The notes: a model not told the origin generated them from the sequence alone. Positions 20,997 through 33,977 are shown, counted from the stretch's first letter. The stretch: DNA of 64,000 nt from Girardinichthys multiradiatus (GCF_021462225.1 NC_061797.1:22715093-22779092); one strand, 5' to 3'. Translations and numbers: made by a program.

Positions 20997-22160
20997 CTAG
21001 TAAAACAAACACAAACAAATTGTAATAGCTACTTTACACAATAAGGTGCATGTTGTAGAAAGCATTGTTTTTATTGTTCAGTTTTACTGCAGTCACACAA
21101 TGAATACCAGATAAAATCATAGCTGCTGTCCGAGAAATTGTGAACTTTTTCAAAAGGGTCATAATTTATGGACAAAATCTGAACATCACTTATAGACCAT
21201 TAGATCTTATAACTAAGGAAATGTATTTGACATTGCAAAGGCATTGTTTTTGAGGGATTTTGTATGATATACTAATAATACTAAGTAGTGAATACAAGTC
21301 GAAGTTGAAATAATGGTGCTGTATAGCTACTCCTACAATTTTTTCTACTTTCTTAATTTTTCAATTAAGATAATGTGAACATTATTAGATCTTAAACACG
21401 TCACTGTAGCTCTGGCAAATGTTTCAAGGCGGTAGTCCTGTTGAGCTCAGTTTCAAGTCTTTTGCAACCTCTAATAGTCACTATTTAGCTCCATCTATGT
21501 TCCCAAAAATGCTGACAAGCTTGACACTTTCAGTTGTTCCATTCTGTTTTCAGTTTAGAATATCAGATGGATTACATGCTTAGCAAAATGTTCAAAGCTT
21601 GGTATATACTTTCAAACATAACCCTGCTAAATCTTTGGAACAGCATTTTCATTCTGTTCCTCTTCATGGTGTTCTTGGTCCAATTTTATTCTCTAACACT
21701 TCTCAGGCCTTCATAGACCATCTGAATTTAAACTGAGCATCAAAACATACAGGTGGACTATATTAATTAATGATAGGACATCTCTAGATTGAAATGGATG
21801 TTTTTTTAAAAGTGTAAAGACGATAGAATAAATATCTTCCCTGCACTTTTGTTTGTAAAATTGTAGAGTACCAATTTATCACTTACAATACTCTATACAA
21901 TTGCATCGGTCTTCAGCAAGCTTCTGTAACAACCTTCCAGCAGGTTTTATTGAAATCCTTATTGTTTTTAACATTATTCTGTTAAGAGACCTTACCATCC
22001 ATATTCTGTCACTATGCTTATAATCTTTAAATCCACCATTTTCATAAACCACAAATTACTTGATAGCCACTCAAAGAAGTGTTAACTGTTGGTTATTTTC
22101 TGTCTTTATCAAGAGCCTGTAACTCTCTGCCAAGGTACAATAACTGTATAGACATCATAC
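20997..22160 (-). other. HECT intron 9, nothing recognised
   Basis: AT-rich intronic sequence without repeats that I can name. Confidence 0.6.
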
Positions 22161-24914
22161 CACTCAAAAGGAGCACGGGTCCGTTGAAGCACATACCAGT
22201 GAGCCAAGTCGAAAGCCGTCTCTTGTTTGTTTGCTAGAGTTATGCGCACACTATGACCAGCAAGACTGATCAAGCTAGCTGCCTGCATAACTGCATCCTG
22301 TAGTTGTGATTCAGTGTCCGCCTGCAAGATCTAAAGATCAAATGAAACAAACCGTATTAATAGGATGCCCAGTTCAGCTCCTCTGAGTTCAGTCTTGCTT
22401 TTTTTTTTTTTAAGTCCATCTATGTTTATTTTTATTCACTGTTTGTAATTTGCCATTGTTTTTCTAATGTGGGTTTAATAACAAAAATTGTACATAAAAT
22501 CTTCAAGTTTTTTGGCTGTTTCCCTTCCATTGTTTCAGATCCCCTTCCGCACTGCCCTGTTTGCCATCATTTGTGATTAACTGGCTCTGCCCTAATTTGT
22601 TGCTCTTGCTTACCCCCTCATTTATAGTTAGTTGCTTTTTAACAAAACATTAAAACATACATAATTTCTAGTATTTATGCTTTGAGTCATTAAAAGTAAC
22701 CAAGATGCCCAAGTTGGTTTTTAAGAGAGCTGATTTGTTTTCTTTAGTTGAGCTTGTTAAGAAGGATGTCAAGATATTAAAGAGCCTTTCCTTTCTATCA
22801 AAATGCATGTATTCAGCTGTAAACTTTAATTAATACATTTGTTTGTTAATGAGTGCTAAACGTTTAAGAAATAATGTTTCAAAACAACTTAATTAAAACT
22901 TATACTCACAGATATAACCTTTGATTTAATGTCTTCATCAGGAATGTCTTCTGGTGCGACCTTGATGTTATCTGGACCCTTGTGAAGACAATCATATAAG
23001 AGTCCAGATAGGAAGCATGGACTCTACCCCCCATGGCCAATCGACATTGCCATAATCTGGCCAGCATAGTAGTATCCGTTGTCTTTCATTGCTATTTAAA
23101 AATAAAATAAAATAAAACTCAGATTTCAGTTTTTGTATAAGACTTTTCTTTGAAATGTATCAATAGAAATCTCTCACAATTGGTGCATTTCCACAAAAGT
23201 AACTGTATAACAGCATACAAGAAATATACAAAGAAATAGGAACCATTTAGACCAATACTGCTACATTCATTTATGAATACCTTTGGAGTTGCATGTCAGA
23301 ATTTTGGAATTAGATGGTCCCTCAAAGATGCCAATCCTGTCCTTGATTTCATGTAAACAAAGTCGGAAAAACTCCCGCGTAGGGCCTCCATTGTCTGCAG
23401 CACCTTCCGATATTCCATAATCATCCACAAACTTCACATCAACTTTCTTCTCAGGCGCAAAATTTGATCTGCCCATGGCTCTGGATGCTCCATCCCACAC
23501 ATTTCTTCTTACGATGTTGAACCGTACAGTGCCTTCATCATTTACACGAGAAGCCATCTGCTCCACAATCCTTTCAACTGGTATCTTTCGGTCACTGAAA
23601 CCATAATAAACAACACAGTTAGAGTAAAATGCAATAACACTGCCCTCTGAACTATCTAGAGTTTTCCAAATGTTATTCACCTGGGCACAAATTCTTATTT
23701 TAATTGGAAAAAAATTCCAAAATTCAAGTGGTCTGACTTTGGCTTTGAATTGTATTTGAAGTAATGTTGATTTTTGGAACATACAGAAATAACATGATCA
23801 TTTTATGCAGTCATATTTTTCCCTCAGGTGTGTATGCTTCCTACCTTCTCATTAAGTAATAATTTTCTATACATTGAAAAGCATTTTCTATCATTCTTTT
23901 TATTTGAAATGACACCTTTAAATATTTCAAGTATGTTTTATATCTTATTAATATCTATACCTTCACTGGCACTGCTGTCTAAAGACCTTGAAATGGCTTC
24001 CTGGAGATCTGGGTCATCAGAGGGATAGCCTTCCTCAAATAGGTCAAGGTATGTGCTTCAAGATATAATTGAATGTATATGACATTTATTTACATATGGT
24101 AAACATACGGAAGTTATACAGCCTAAATCTATTCTAATAAAAATCTGTAATCACAACAGGTTCATAGTGATAAAGTTATATAAACATTGTAGAATCAATA
24201 GACACATATCATAAATGATATAAAAATGATCAGAAACTAAAAAATACCTGTAGGGTGTAATGGATGAGCTATTTTCAGGTATGCTGTGTTGGGGCAAACC
24301 GTTGGACACAGCAGAAAGGCGATCATTGTCAGCACTGGTAAGGCAACAACTTGAGGGTGCCTGGGAGTGACCACTGGTGGTGACTGAGGTTCTACCAGAC
24401 AAGTTGAGATTGTCATCAATAGTGATAACAGTGGCACTAGTAGACATAGTGGGGGTGTCAGATGAGAGGGCAAATATCTTGGGTTGCAACACACCAAACA
24501 ACATCATCACCAGTAGAGATGGAAGGAATATCACAGGAGAGGGACTGGCCCTCTACAGTGGGAATGGATGAAGTGGCTTCTTTGGGAATGTTACAAACTC
24601 TTCCAATTACTGAAAAAAAAACATGCAAAGATACTTACTTAGTATTTAATTGCTTAGTGACCATTTATTTATATGTAAGCCAGAGTTTAAAACAACACAA
24701 TTATTCAAATACTATTTGTTATTGTTCAATGCTGTCCCGTGAAAAAAGCTGTTGCTCCTTAAGGAAATATTTTTTCAGCTATTTTAATCAGTGTTTTAAA
24801 TCACTCAATAATTTTCAATTTAAATGGAATCCATGGAAGAGTTCCAAGGCCACATACACTGCTTACCCAAAAGAACACAAAGCCCTGCCTCACATCTGCC
24901 AAACAAAATCTTGA

Positions 24915-25650
24915 TAGTACTCAATGCTTTTGAAAGAAAATTATTTGAACTGACAAGATAAAAGTGGAACTTTTTGGTAGGTCCCATTATATCTGCTGTA
25001 AAATTAAAAACAATATTTTGGAAACATTGTCATGTGACAGTGGTCTTGAGATTATTTAAAATCTGGATAAATTTTGCAAATAGATGCAATCATGATTTCA
25101 CATCTTTACCAGAAAATCCAGTACAAGATTGTCCATCAATCAATTCATGACCTTAAGCTCCAGGACAGTTTAGTTATGGAGCAGGAAAATTAACAAAAAA
25201 AAAAAAAAAACATCAAGTCCTTCTATGAATGGGTAAAAAAGGAAGGTTTTGAGTTTCATAGTCACACTCTAAACTTCAATCTGATAATGATTGTGGCATG
25301 ACTCTAAACAGAGCCATCATACTTACTAACCTGCAGTTTTAAGTGTATTAGGACAATTCTGCCAAGAAAAGTAGGCCAAACTTCCTCCAAGGTAATGACA
25401 ATGACTCAGTGTCAATTATTGCAAATGTGTGATTGCATTTAATCCTGCAAAGTGTGATACAACCAGCTTGAGATTAAGGGAGTAGTTGCTTTTTACCAAA
25501 GGGTCGGATATATTTTTTATTGCTTTCACCCTAAAAAATGTATTACAATATGTCAAATTTGTATTTTTCCTATATAGAAGTTCTTGATGATCTGATTTCT
25601 TAGTTAAAGCTGCAGTAGATTTCTGGTGGAAATTTTTTATTGTAAGGTAA
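24915..25650 (+). mobile_element. Ancient Tc1/mariner remnant in HECT intron 4
   Basis: Blocks such as 'gataaaagtggaactttttgg', 'ctaccagaaaatcca' like text and 'gcaaagtgtgataca' occur in the order expected for the catalytic half and 3' end of a Tc1-like transposase. Heavy substitution leaves no frame. Identification is by remembered consensus. Confidence 0.55.
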
Positions 25651-25699
25651 CACATTATGAGTTTGATAATCTGATGGTCATGCTATGTTATGTCTTTAT

Positions 25700-26430
25700 T
25701 ATAAATCCATAACTCTCACCAAATGAACCACTCTGGGCTATACATCCTAGGTTAGATGTTGTTTTCTCCAGCTGCATGGGAACCAGACTGTCTCCACTGT
25801 TTTGGATTCATTACCCATGGTATAAAACTGTTGTGTTGTCTGCCTGCTGACAGAGCCAATACAGAACCCACTCTGAGGTTTACATGGAGCTTTAATCTGA
25901 CCTGTTCAGGAGTTTTGATTTTGTGGCTCTCATCTCTTGTGCATGGTATTAAATAAACCTGAGTAATTTTCTCCTAACAGTGATTAACAATATTGTTTTC
26001 CACAACATGGTTAACTTATAACAAATATATTTATATATGTGTTAAAACTGTCATATCTTCACAGTATAATATGAGATACATTATCAGTGAAAACATTTAG
26101 CTCCTCTACCTCCTTCCTGAGGTCCTACAGCCATCTGCAGCAATACACCGCTCAGTCAAAAACAACCAATCAAATCCAGGAATGTCTCAGCACTGTTATT
26201 CAGGCTCATGTACACACTGTTCGCACCCTCCCCCTTATTCTCTGCTACACTACAGCTGCTTCACCACAGAGGAGACTCAATGACTGAGCAGGATTGTAAA
26301 CATGGCCACCAAAGATGCTGGATAAACAGTTTTCTTGTAAGGTTAGGTTGTTTCTTCACCATTAGCACAGCAGCAGAAAACCATCAATATCTTTAGCTTT
26401 TTACATATGTGTTAAAACTGCCTGATTGTA
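25700..26430. repeat. Unclassified repeat-like segment in HECT intron 4
   Basis: The phrase 'atatgtgttaaaactg' recurs at about 26035 and 26405, bracketing about 370 bp with two moderately GC-rich blocks. It may be an old non-autonomous element; no gene is supported. Confidence 0.4.
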
Positions 26431-27069
26431 ACAGTTTTAAGAAAAACATATTTTTCTAAAAGCTACCTACTGCAGCTGTAAGTGTGATAAAAAAGAAATA
26501 ACAAACTTGCAAGGGGGACAATACTTTCTCACTGCACAGTGTAATAATTACATATTTTAAAGTTAACTTTCAAAAGATTGATTTATATTTGTATTAATAC
26601 TTACTTAATTTGTCAATGTCAAATACCTCTTCAAGATCACAGCTCTTTGCGTCTCTAGTGTCTTCCTCTAAACTTGACTGGTTAACAACAAAAATAAAAA
26701 AATAGAACAAGATTTATATTTTAAATTTACATAATTATTTTAATTTTATTAATTTTAGGTGGCAACAAACTGCAAGAAGCAGAAAGCAACTGTTGTTGCC
26801 GTCATCTGTTTTATAAAACTATGACTTACAGATTCTTTTTCCTCAGCTACAATTACTTTGTCAGGCCTGACATAAATGGACTTTTGATGAAACAGCTTTT
26901 TCAGAATGTCTCCTGTCAAACTCTGGTTTGTTGTAAGGGAAGGCTCTACCAGTTTGTTGTGGCAGGGCATGAAGATTTGTAACCTAGGTGAGTGAAAACC
27001 ATAATGTCAATAAAACTTTATTTTTCAAATGACTACATGACACTACATGTAAAGGTTAATGCTTTAATA

Positions 27070-27470
27070 ACTCTCGTCTCTCTCATCTCATCGTCTTCTG
27101 CTTATCCGGGACCGGGCCGCGGGGGCAGCAGACTCAGCAGAGACGCCCAGACGTCCCTCTCCCCAGACACCTCCTCCAGCTCCTCCGGGTGGAGCCCAAG
27201 GCGTTCCCAGGCCAGCCGAGAGACATAGTCCCTCCAGCGTGTCCTGGGCCGTGTCCTGGGCCTCCTCCCAGTGGGACGTGCCTGGAACACATCCCGAGGA
27301 AGGCGTTCAGGAGGCATCCGGTATAGATGCCCGAGCCACCTCAACTGGCTCCTCTCGATGTGGAGGAGCAGCGGCTCTACTCCGAGCCCCTCCCGGATGG
27401 CCGAGCTCCTCACCCTATCTCTAAGGGAGTGCCCGGCCACCCTACAGAGGAAGCTCATTTCAGCCGCTTG
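27070..27470 (-). mobile_element. LINE 3' fragment in HECT intron 2
   Basis: On the minus strand a 118-codon open frame ends with the motifs HIERSQLRWLGHLYRMP, GRRPRTRPRTRWRDYVSRL and LLPPRPG. These are the C-terminus of a fish non-LTR retrotransposon polyprotein, downstream of reverse transcriptase. It is 5'-truncated, as LINE insertions usually are. The GC-rich composition contrasts with the surrounding intron. The same family occurs at 38785-38965, 48140-48460 and 61385-62040. Confidence 0.85.
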
Positions 27471-28498
27471 TGGTCATGACACAAAGTTCATGGCCATAAC
27501 TCTATTCCAGCCAAATAATTTTTTTTTTTTATTATTCAATCTAAGTTTAAGTTTCATCACTTTAAAAAAAAGGAGCTGAAATATTGACAAATTATGAGCA
27601 GCAGTCAAACAGTTGTTTTTTTTTTGCAAGTCTTATCCAACTTGTCAGAAATTAAATACTGCAATAGCAAATAAAACAAAATTACAGAAACAAACAAACT
27701 ATAAATTAAAGTTTTTATGTATAAAGGTAACATATGAAAAGCTTACCTGCATCCTGCCACAACTGGATGGAAAGCTGCTGTTATTTCCTACATTACCCTA
27801 TTTGAGTCCCAGTCGTTCTGAAATTCCAAGGCAGATTTAACGAGTCCATTTTGAAACAGCCAAACTTTCTTGGCACGTCTTGGCACGTGTGCAGATGTGT
27901 GGTCTGGCAGAAGAATGACCTCTTTGGTGAAAGACTGAGCAACAGGCCGTACACAGTTTAAAGGTGCCTGAAACCTAAGAAAAATAAATGATAAAACAAT
28001 CATTTATTTAAAACAAATGTATTTTTTTTATCATGTTTAGTTATCAGCGTTATCCTAATATAGTTGTACTATCTGTGGGTTGATGGTAATTTACAGAAAG
28101 ATTATTAAAAACATGCTTTGTGTGTGGAATATTCTTGACAAATCAGTCTGACTGAATTAGTTTTTTTTTAGTAGATTTATTTGATAGGAACAGACACATA
28201 ATAACATAGACAAACTGGACAAAACAGCAGTCCCATGCCTGTATCAAGGTGCTTATAGCGTAAGCTAATTTGCAGCACTTGTCCCTGGTTGGCCTTTTCT
28301 GAACAGTATATCAGAGCTATTACAAAATGAAATAATAATAATAATAATGTAAAATAATAAAACATATTAACAACATATGCCAGATCATATTTATAAAGCA
28401 TAGAGATTAAAAACATAACAAAAAGAAACATTAGGTATGGATACAATGGTGTTTTGACGTAGCCAGAGCTTTGTTTGTTTTTTGAACATGAATATACA

Positions 28499-28528
28499 TC
28501 TCTCTCTCTCTCTCTGTCTCTTTCTTTC
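28499..28528. repeat. (TC)n microsatellite
   Basis: Simple CT run within HECT intron 1. Confidence 0.95.
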
Positions 28529-29460
28529 AACCCAACATGTAATCTGTTGTCTTCAGGAGACTTAACTTTGAGAGAGGCACTGAGAATTAGAGAATTGTTG
28601 GTCATTCCCACTTGGCTTGGGGAAGTTGGTGGATTTAAATACAGCTGTCTAGAGCTAGTTTGTTTGATTTTTAAATGTTTTGACTGTTATGTTAAACTTA
28701 ATCTTTATTTTATGGACACCCTGCTCTCTGACCTTCACTAACAGGCAGTAGCACCCACACCCACAAATTGCTTATTTTTTGAAATTATTTATTTAGCGCA
28801 AGAAATGTATCCCTCCTCATTTGAAATATTTTAAGATCAGGCCCTTAGCCATAAAACATTGCATTTTTTTGCCTAAGCAAAATGCACTACTGAGCTTGAA
28901 AGGGATTTTTTATGATGTTTATTTATTTTCTTTGCAGCAACGCAAGCAAAACTTTTTAAAGCCATATTTTTTCTACCTCCTGTTGCTTTAAACGCTCATT
29001 GAACATCTACAAAGCACATGCTGCTGCACAATGAATAACCACAGTGCATATAGGGCAATATAATTGACAGTGCGCATTTTATGTAATATAATCCTACCTT
29101 TTAGGTCTTGGTCCTTTTCGGGTGAATGGGCAAAGATTATAGATGGGGGCTGTCGAAGGTGGTTCTTGAGAAGGGAGTCTGTCCATAGAGGCAAACGGAC
29201 CTGGTGCGTTCGTTGCACTCTGTCTACCATGTTGAAACAGTGAAAACATTTCTTCATCAGTAGTGCGGTACTGGATCCTGTTACTGGTACTACTTTGGTT
29301 CGTACATGCACTGGCCAAGGTGTTTATAGCGTGTTCATCGTTTAGAATCGCAGCAACCAGATTCCTTGCTGACTCACTCATGCCTGTTACTACCGAGTTA
29401 TACGAGGCCGTCTGCAAGTAAATTTCAAGATGGCGTGCCTATTATGTTAGATTAGGTTTC

Positions 29461-29484
29461 ATTCCATATATTCAAGGTTCATTT
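29461..29484. repeat. Single minisatellite unit outside the HECT gene start
   Basis: TTCATTCCATATATTCAAGG matches the 20-bp unit type of the array at 12428-13310 in inverted orientation. It is the only copy I see away from the array and lies about 80 bp upstream of the HECT ATG. Confidence 0.85.
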
Positions 29485-29536
29485 TTTTACATATTTTTGA
29501 ATATAAATATAAATAATTTCCTGAACGGAATGCCAT

Positions 29537-29571
29537 AATATATATATATATATATATATATAGATAGATAG
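29537..29571. repeat. (TA)n and (GATA)n microsatellite
   Basis: Simple run at the left edge of the Tc1-type remnant, which may have replaced its terminal repeat. Confidence 0.9.
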
Positions 29572-30386
29572 AATGCCTTTCTCATTTAATGGTTTTCTTT
29601 ATGTTCATGACTGTTTACATTTACTTATTTAAAATTATGTAGCAAACAAAAAATTGTACAAGAACTTTAATATGTTTTATATTTTTGATTCCTTAAAGTA
29701 GCCGCCCTTTGCTGTGATGACTGAAATATTAAACTTTGGCTGTCTCTCAATTAACCTCTGGGAAGTTCTTTCAAGACTCTTTGGAAAACTTTTTCACGTG
29801 ACCACCTACCAAAGGGCAGCTATTTTGAAAAATCTAAAAGATAAAAATATTTAGAGTTATTTCACACTTTTTGTTTACAATATAATTCCATGTGTGTTCA
29901 TTCATAGCTTTGTTGCCTTTGGTGACAATCTACAATTTAAATAGTCATGCAAATGCTACCAACTGAACGGTGGCGCAGTTGGTAGCATTGTTGCCTTGCA
30001 GCAAGAAGGTCCTGGGCTCGATTCCCGACCGGGGGTCTTTCTGCATGGAGTTTGCATGTTCTCCCCGTGCATGCGTGGGTTCTCACCGGGTACTCCGGCT
30101 TCCTCCCACAGTCCAAAGACATGCCTGTTAGGTTAATTGGTGACTCTAAATTGCCCTTAGGTGTATGAATGAGTGTGTGCATGGTTGTTTGTGTGTTGCC
30201 CTGCAATGGACTGGCGACCTGTCCAGGGTGTACCCTGCCTCTCGCCCATAGACTGCTGGAGATAGTCACCAGCTCCCCCATGACCCACTATGGAATAAGC
30301 GGTAGAAAATGACTGACTGACATAAAAATAAAGAGACCCATTAAGTGAGAAAGTGTATCTAAAACGTTTCACCGGAAGAGTATATA
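29572..30386. mobile_element. Tc1-type remnant (CACTACCGG family) split by a SINE
   Basis: It shares with 54780-56880 the blocks 'ttcatgactgtttacat' near its left and 'gtgtgttcattcatagctttg' near its right, plus a degenerate ACCGG end at about 30370-30386. On the minus strand 29690-29860 resembles the last codons of a Tc1 transposase, then a stop. A SINE interrupts it at 29968-30321. Confidence 0.75.
29968..30321 (+). mobile_element. tRNA-derived SINE, near full length
   Basis: The head 'ggtggcgcagttggtagc' and 'gggctcgattcccgacc' carry the A-box and B-box of an RNA polymerase III promoter. A conserved body ('tgttctccccgtgcatgcg', 'ctggcgacctgtccagggtg') and a tail ending in GACTGACTGAC follow. 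This is the best copy in the window; partial copies lie at 172, 35810, 36113, 51478, 59715 and 63015. Confidence 0.88.
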
Positions 30387-30389
30387 TTT

Positions 30390-32718
30390 GTAAAGTCATG
30401 TAGTTTAAAGCCCAAGCCATAACAAAAGCTTATGTCTATATTGTTCTAAAACAGAAGCTGGAAGGCAGGACATGTATTAGACATTTCAATGATTTTAGCT
30501 AAAACAAAGAACAATACTGCTCAGTTTATTGGCACTACTGCCAGAGCTTGCACTTCCAACAATATAACGTGAACCAGAAATACCTTTTGATTACCTTTTG
30601 CCTTAATGAATGTTATGCATCTGCATCTGTTATCTCAGTTCTGTTTGCACCTGCAGACCGTGGTGTTGCAGCTGTTGCCTTTGCCTTGTTTCACATCACT
30701 ATGTCACAGCAATTTTTCATTGTCAAAGGTTCTGTGTCAGGACCTTTCAGCTGATCAGGCGTGAAGACATCTGTAGATTGCAGAACAAATGATGTGTCTA
30801 AATGTGGGTTTGTTCACATTTTGATAACCAGAAGAAGACTTTATCAAATAGCAAAAATTAAAGAAAGAAATTTATTTTTGGCAATATAGAATATTATCCA
30901 TTGCTGTTGATACAAACAGTGCTTTACTTTGCTGACTGGTGGTGCAACGGTCAATTTGCTCAGTAAACAGAATTTCAGATATGATGCAATATTAATGAAC
31001 AAAAAAAAAACTCAAGGCCAGGGCCAAAATGCATAAAACTCTGTGTAGTTTGACTAAACCTCAGAGCAACAGCAAAAATCGACAAATGCATCTTTTACAG
31101 TTCCACAAAGCTGAAGGCATGTATTTACTCTCTAATAAAGTTCAACTCTCATGAATTATTTTGCACACGCACAAGTCAGATTTCCACTCCAATTTTGGCC
31201 ATAAATAGATGCGGATGCGCCTCTGCTTGGTGATTTAGATGTAAAAAAAAAAAAATGTTGCTCCACAACTAAACAGCTATACAGCAATTGCAAAGGAGAA
31301 GCACAGTTTCTGCAACTGTATAACTCAGAAGCTCATCGATGGAAATTTGGAAAATATGTTTTTCGTGTTGTGTTCTCAATGTTAAAATCAGTGTTAGTAC
31401 TTGCACAGGTAATGTTCTCTGTAGGTTCAGATCATATGACCTTGCAGAGATTGACACAAAAACGATTAAAAAGGATCGACCAAAAGCATATCAGCTTGCA
31501 GTGACATTCACAGCTTATCTGTAACAAATGAACGCATAAACTGTGAAATGGATGACACAGGCTTATGTGAAGATGATCATCAGTGGCATCAGATATGTAG
31601 TAACAGTTCACTATAAAAACCTAATGTCAAGAATCAAAATAATGTTTTTTTTCTTTTTCCTTCCACAATTGTGTAGTTTCAAAAATGCTTTCCTAAATTG
31701 TAAAACAATTCCAATTATGCAAATATGCATTAGATAAATTCTTTCACCAACTGTGAAAATGTCTTCATGATCATACCTATCAATTAATTCTGTAAAAGTA
31801 TTTTTTTCAGACATGACATTTGAAGAGAAAGCACTCAAATGATTGCATATTCTCTGTAAACAGGGCTAATTGCCTTTTTATCCTTTTATAATAGGAGTTT
31901 TAAATTTGTAAAAGTGATCCACACTGTTCAACACTGCAAATTCCTCCTGAATTATGTACTACATTCTACGGAAAAATGTACAATAAACAAATAAATAAAT
32001 AAACAAATAAATAAATAAATAGTGTTGCCTTGTCATGTGTTCTTCCAGACAATCTCTTTGAATGCAAAAGAGCTCCACAGCACACAAAGGTGATTAGTAT
32101 GCTGGTAATCCCCATACTTTTAAGGTCATTAGAACAGATAAACACATGCAGCACATTTGCAGAATGCTTAATGCCAAATTGTCTGCATTGTCTCAGGGCA
32201 CAGACATCTGTGAAATGTTCATCAACAGGCCCAAGTAAGTCTCATATTATTTCCATTTAAATTGCAGCACAAAGAATACCAAATCACAGTGTTATTCAGA
32301 AAAGGGAGCAGGCTTTAGACTGACAAGATTAGCTTCTTTATCCTCAGCCTCCTACTTTCCTCTCTGTGTCATGCTGCCTAAATAAGCCTTTCCTCGAGCT
32401 TTTTAGAGAGAGAAATACTAAACAGTGGATTCTGTTCAGCACTCTGGGGCAACTTCAAAGACAATCTCACACCAACTGCATGACGTCAAACAAGTTCAAC
32501 CGTTTTCATTCATCCCTGCGGAGCGTACATTATCTCAATTTGATCAAATGCTTAACCGGTTATGACTTAACGAGAGCTCAGTTGATCAGGGTTTTATGTA
32601 TCTGATATTATTTGTTGATTTATTTATTTTTTTATTCATTCATGTCATACTTTAGGTGGAAATGGTGCCGATTATAACATTACATTGAGTTAAAGCTAGT
32701 AGGCATGACCTGAAGGCA
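30390..32718. other. Non-coding, no feature beyond one microsatellite
   Basis: AT-rich sequence with short chance frames only. An (AAAT/AAAC)n run is at 31982-32022. Confidence 0.6.
31982..32022. repeat. (AAAT/AAAC)n microsatellite
   Basis: Ten tetranucleotide units. Confidence 0.95.
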
Positions 32719-32723
32719 ATATC

Positions 32724-33117
32724 TGTCATGATCTGCAGGTATTTGAGTTTTGATTTTCACCGTTTCTCTGTTTGTTCTCTTGTGTTTTAGTGTTTTCTAG
32801 AGTTAATTTCCTGCTAGATTTCTGTCACTTCCCTGGATTTCTCTGTGTTTCTTCTCATATGTGTAAATTAGCCTCCCTCTTTCAGTTGCTCTGCATTCTT
32901 CCTTCCACAGCTGCTCCACATTTCATTTGATTAGCTCATTTCTCCACCCTGCCTCTGTATTTAAACTGACTGGTTTCCATGTCCAGTCTTTCTTCTGCTG
33001 CGTATCTGTTCTCCCATTGCAAAACCTTTGAAAGTTTATGCTTTTCATTAATTAAATACTCATCTTTACAACAGGTTTTGTTCTGTGTTTGAGTCCTTAC
33101 AAGACTTAATTATGACA
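32724..33117 (+). mobile_element. Solo LTR (TGTCATGA...ATGACA family), 394 bp
   Basis: It begins TGTCATGATCTG, ends TATGACA and is flanked on both sides by ATATC (32719-32723 and 33118-33122), a perfect 5-bp target duplication. Inside are a promoter-like 'gtatttaaactgac' and, about 80 bp on, a polyadenylation-like 'ttaattaaatac'. The LTR alone remains, presumably after recombination between the two LTRs of a provirus. The 5-bp duplication fits Gypsy-type or some retroviral integrases. Confidence 0.88.
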
Positions 33118-33122
33118 ATATC

Positions 33123-33977
33123 CCATTGAAAAATACATTTATAGGACAACTTAAAGAAAATTAAAGAAAGATCATTGCAATGGAAAATATGCATAAACTG
33201 CAATGATTATCAGAAAAGCGCTAATCTTCTGTTTCAACAAATGTTGCTGCAGCAAAATGTTTTATTGATTCAATATTATGAATAGTGTTCTTTAAAAAAA
33301 CCTTTGAGAAATGTGTTCACAGATGAAAATATCTAATAGTGGGTGAAAGCAATTAAAAACCTCAACCTCAGACCTTTACTAATGTATTTGGGGAACCATC
33401 TCATCTTAATCATTCCCTTCTTTATTAATCTTTTAAAACGCAGCTCAACAATCACCACTGCATACTGATAAATAAGATAAAGTAACCCTGCGGATGTTTG
33501 TAAAATGCTTTTAGCGCAGTCTGCATTGTTCAACTTAGAAGAGTCTCCAAAGACAAGCTGGGGATTTATTGGAAAGCAATGAAATCTTTGTGTCCAGACA
33601 TGAGATTCCAGTAACAGAAATAATGTAGGAATCACTACAGCTTCAGCTGAGCCCAAAATTATTCATGTCCCTGGCTGACTCACATTGAAAATCGTTTTCA
33701 TTTAATCAAGAATTGAATTTCTAATAGTAATAGTAATAGGAATTTCTCAAAAGATAGTAAACCAATGTAAAAGGAGAGTTCATTTAGAAATACTAGCATT
33801 TTTTTGCATTTTAATGAACAATGGCATGTTACACATTATTTAGATCCTTCTCAACAATTAATGGAAAAATCCTTATTTGCATTACAGTAAGCAATAATTT
33901 CTTAGAATTGTTTGACCAGCTTTTTTTAGTTTTCTACTGCTATTTCAACTGTTTATCTATAGGGGATGAGCTCCAAG
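33123..33977. other. Non-coding, no recognisable feature
   Basis: AT-rich; nothing supported. Confidence 0.6.

Larger units (their letters stand above)
17576..29381 (-). pseudogene. G2E3-like HECT E3 ubiquitin ligase gene, broken
   Basis: Eleven exons with GT/AG borders: 29381-29098 (ATG at 29381), 27974-27747, 26983-26830, 26677-26605, 24609-24248, 24055-23961, 23594-23281, 23091-22910, 22330-22161, 20996-20782 and 17809-17576, about 770 codons. Exon 6 encodes DPDLQEAISRSL, a ubiquitin-interacting-motif match. Exons 7-11 encode the HECT domain; NTCENIIR in exon 11 holds the catalytic Cys that accepts ubiquitin from E2. Most junctions keep phase; exons 6 and 7 do not (off by one base). Lesions: TAG in exon 2 near 27794, a frameshift in exon 5 near 24490, TAG in exon 8 near 23027, and TGA four codons after the catalytic Cys. 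It resembles the many fish 'G2/M phase-specific E3 ubiquitin-protein ligase-like' genes. A Tc1, a hAT MITE and a LINE piece sit in its introns. Neighbouring integrase suggests it was cargo of a mobile element. Confidence 0.85.

Noticed and set aside
17576..29381. HECT gene as a functional host gene
   Set aside because: At least three in-frame stops, one frameshift and one phase break; alternative splicing cannot avoid a stop four codons after the catalytic Cys.
29968..30030. tRNA gene
   Set aside because: A-box and B-box are present but the cloverleaf is not, and a SINE body follows.
30548..30754. 68-residue plus-strand frame considered as a host exon
   Set aside because: No splice context or recognisable domain; composition like the surroundings.
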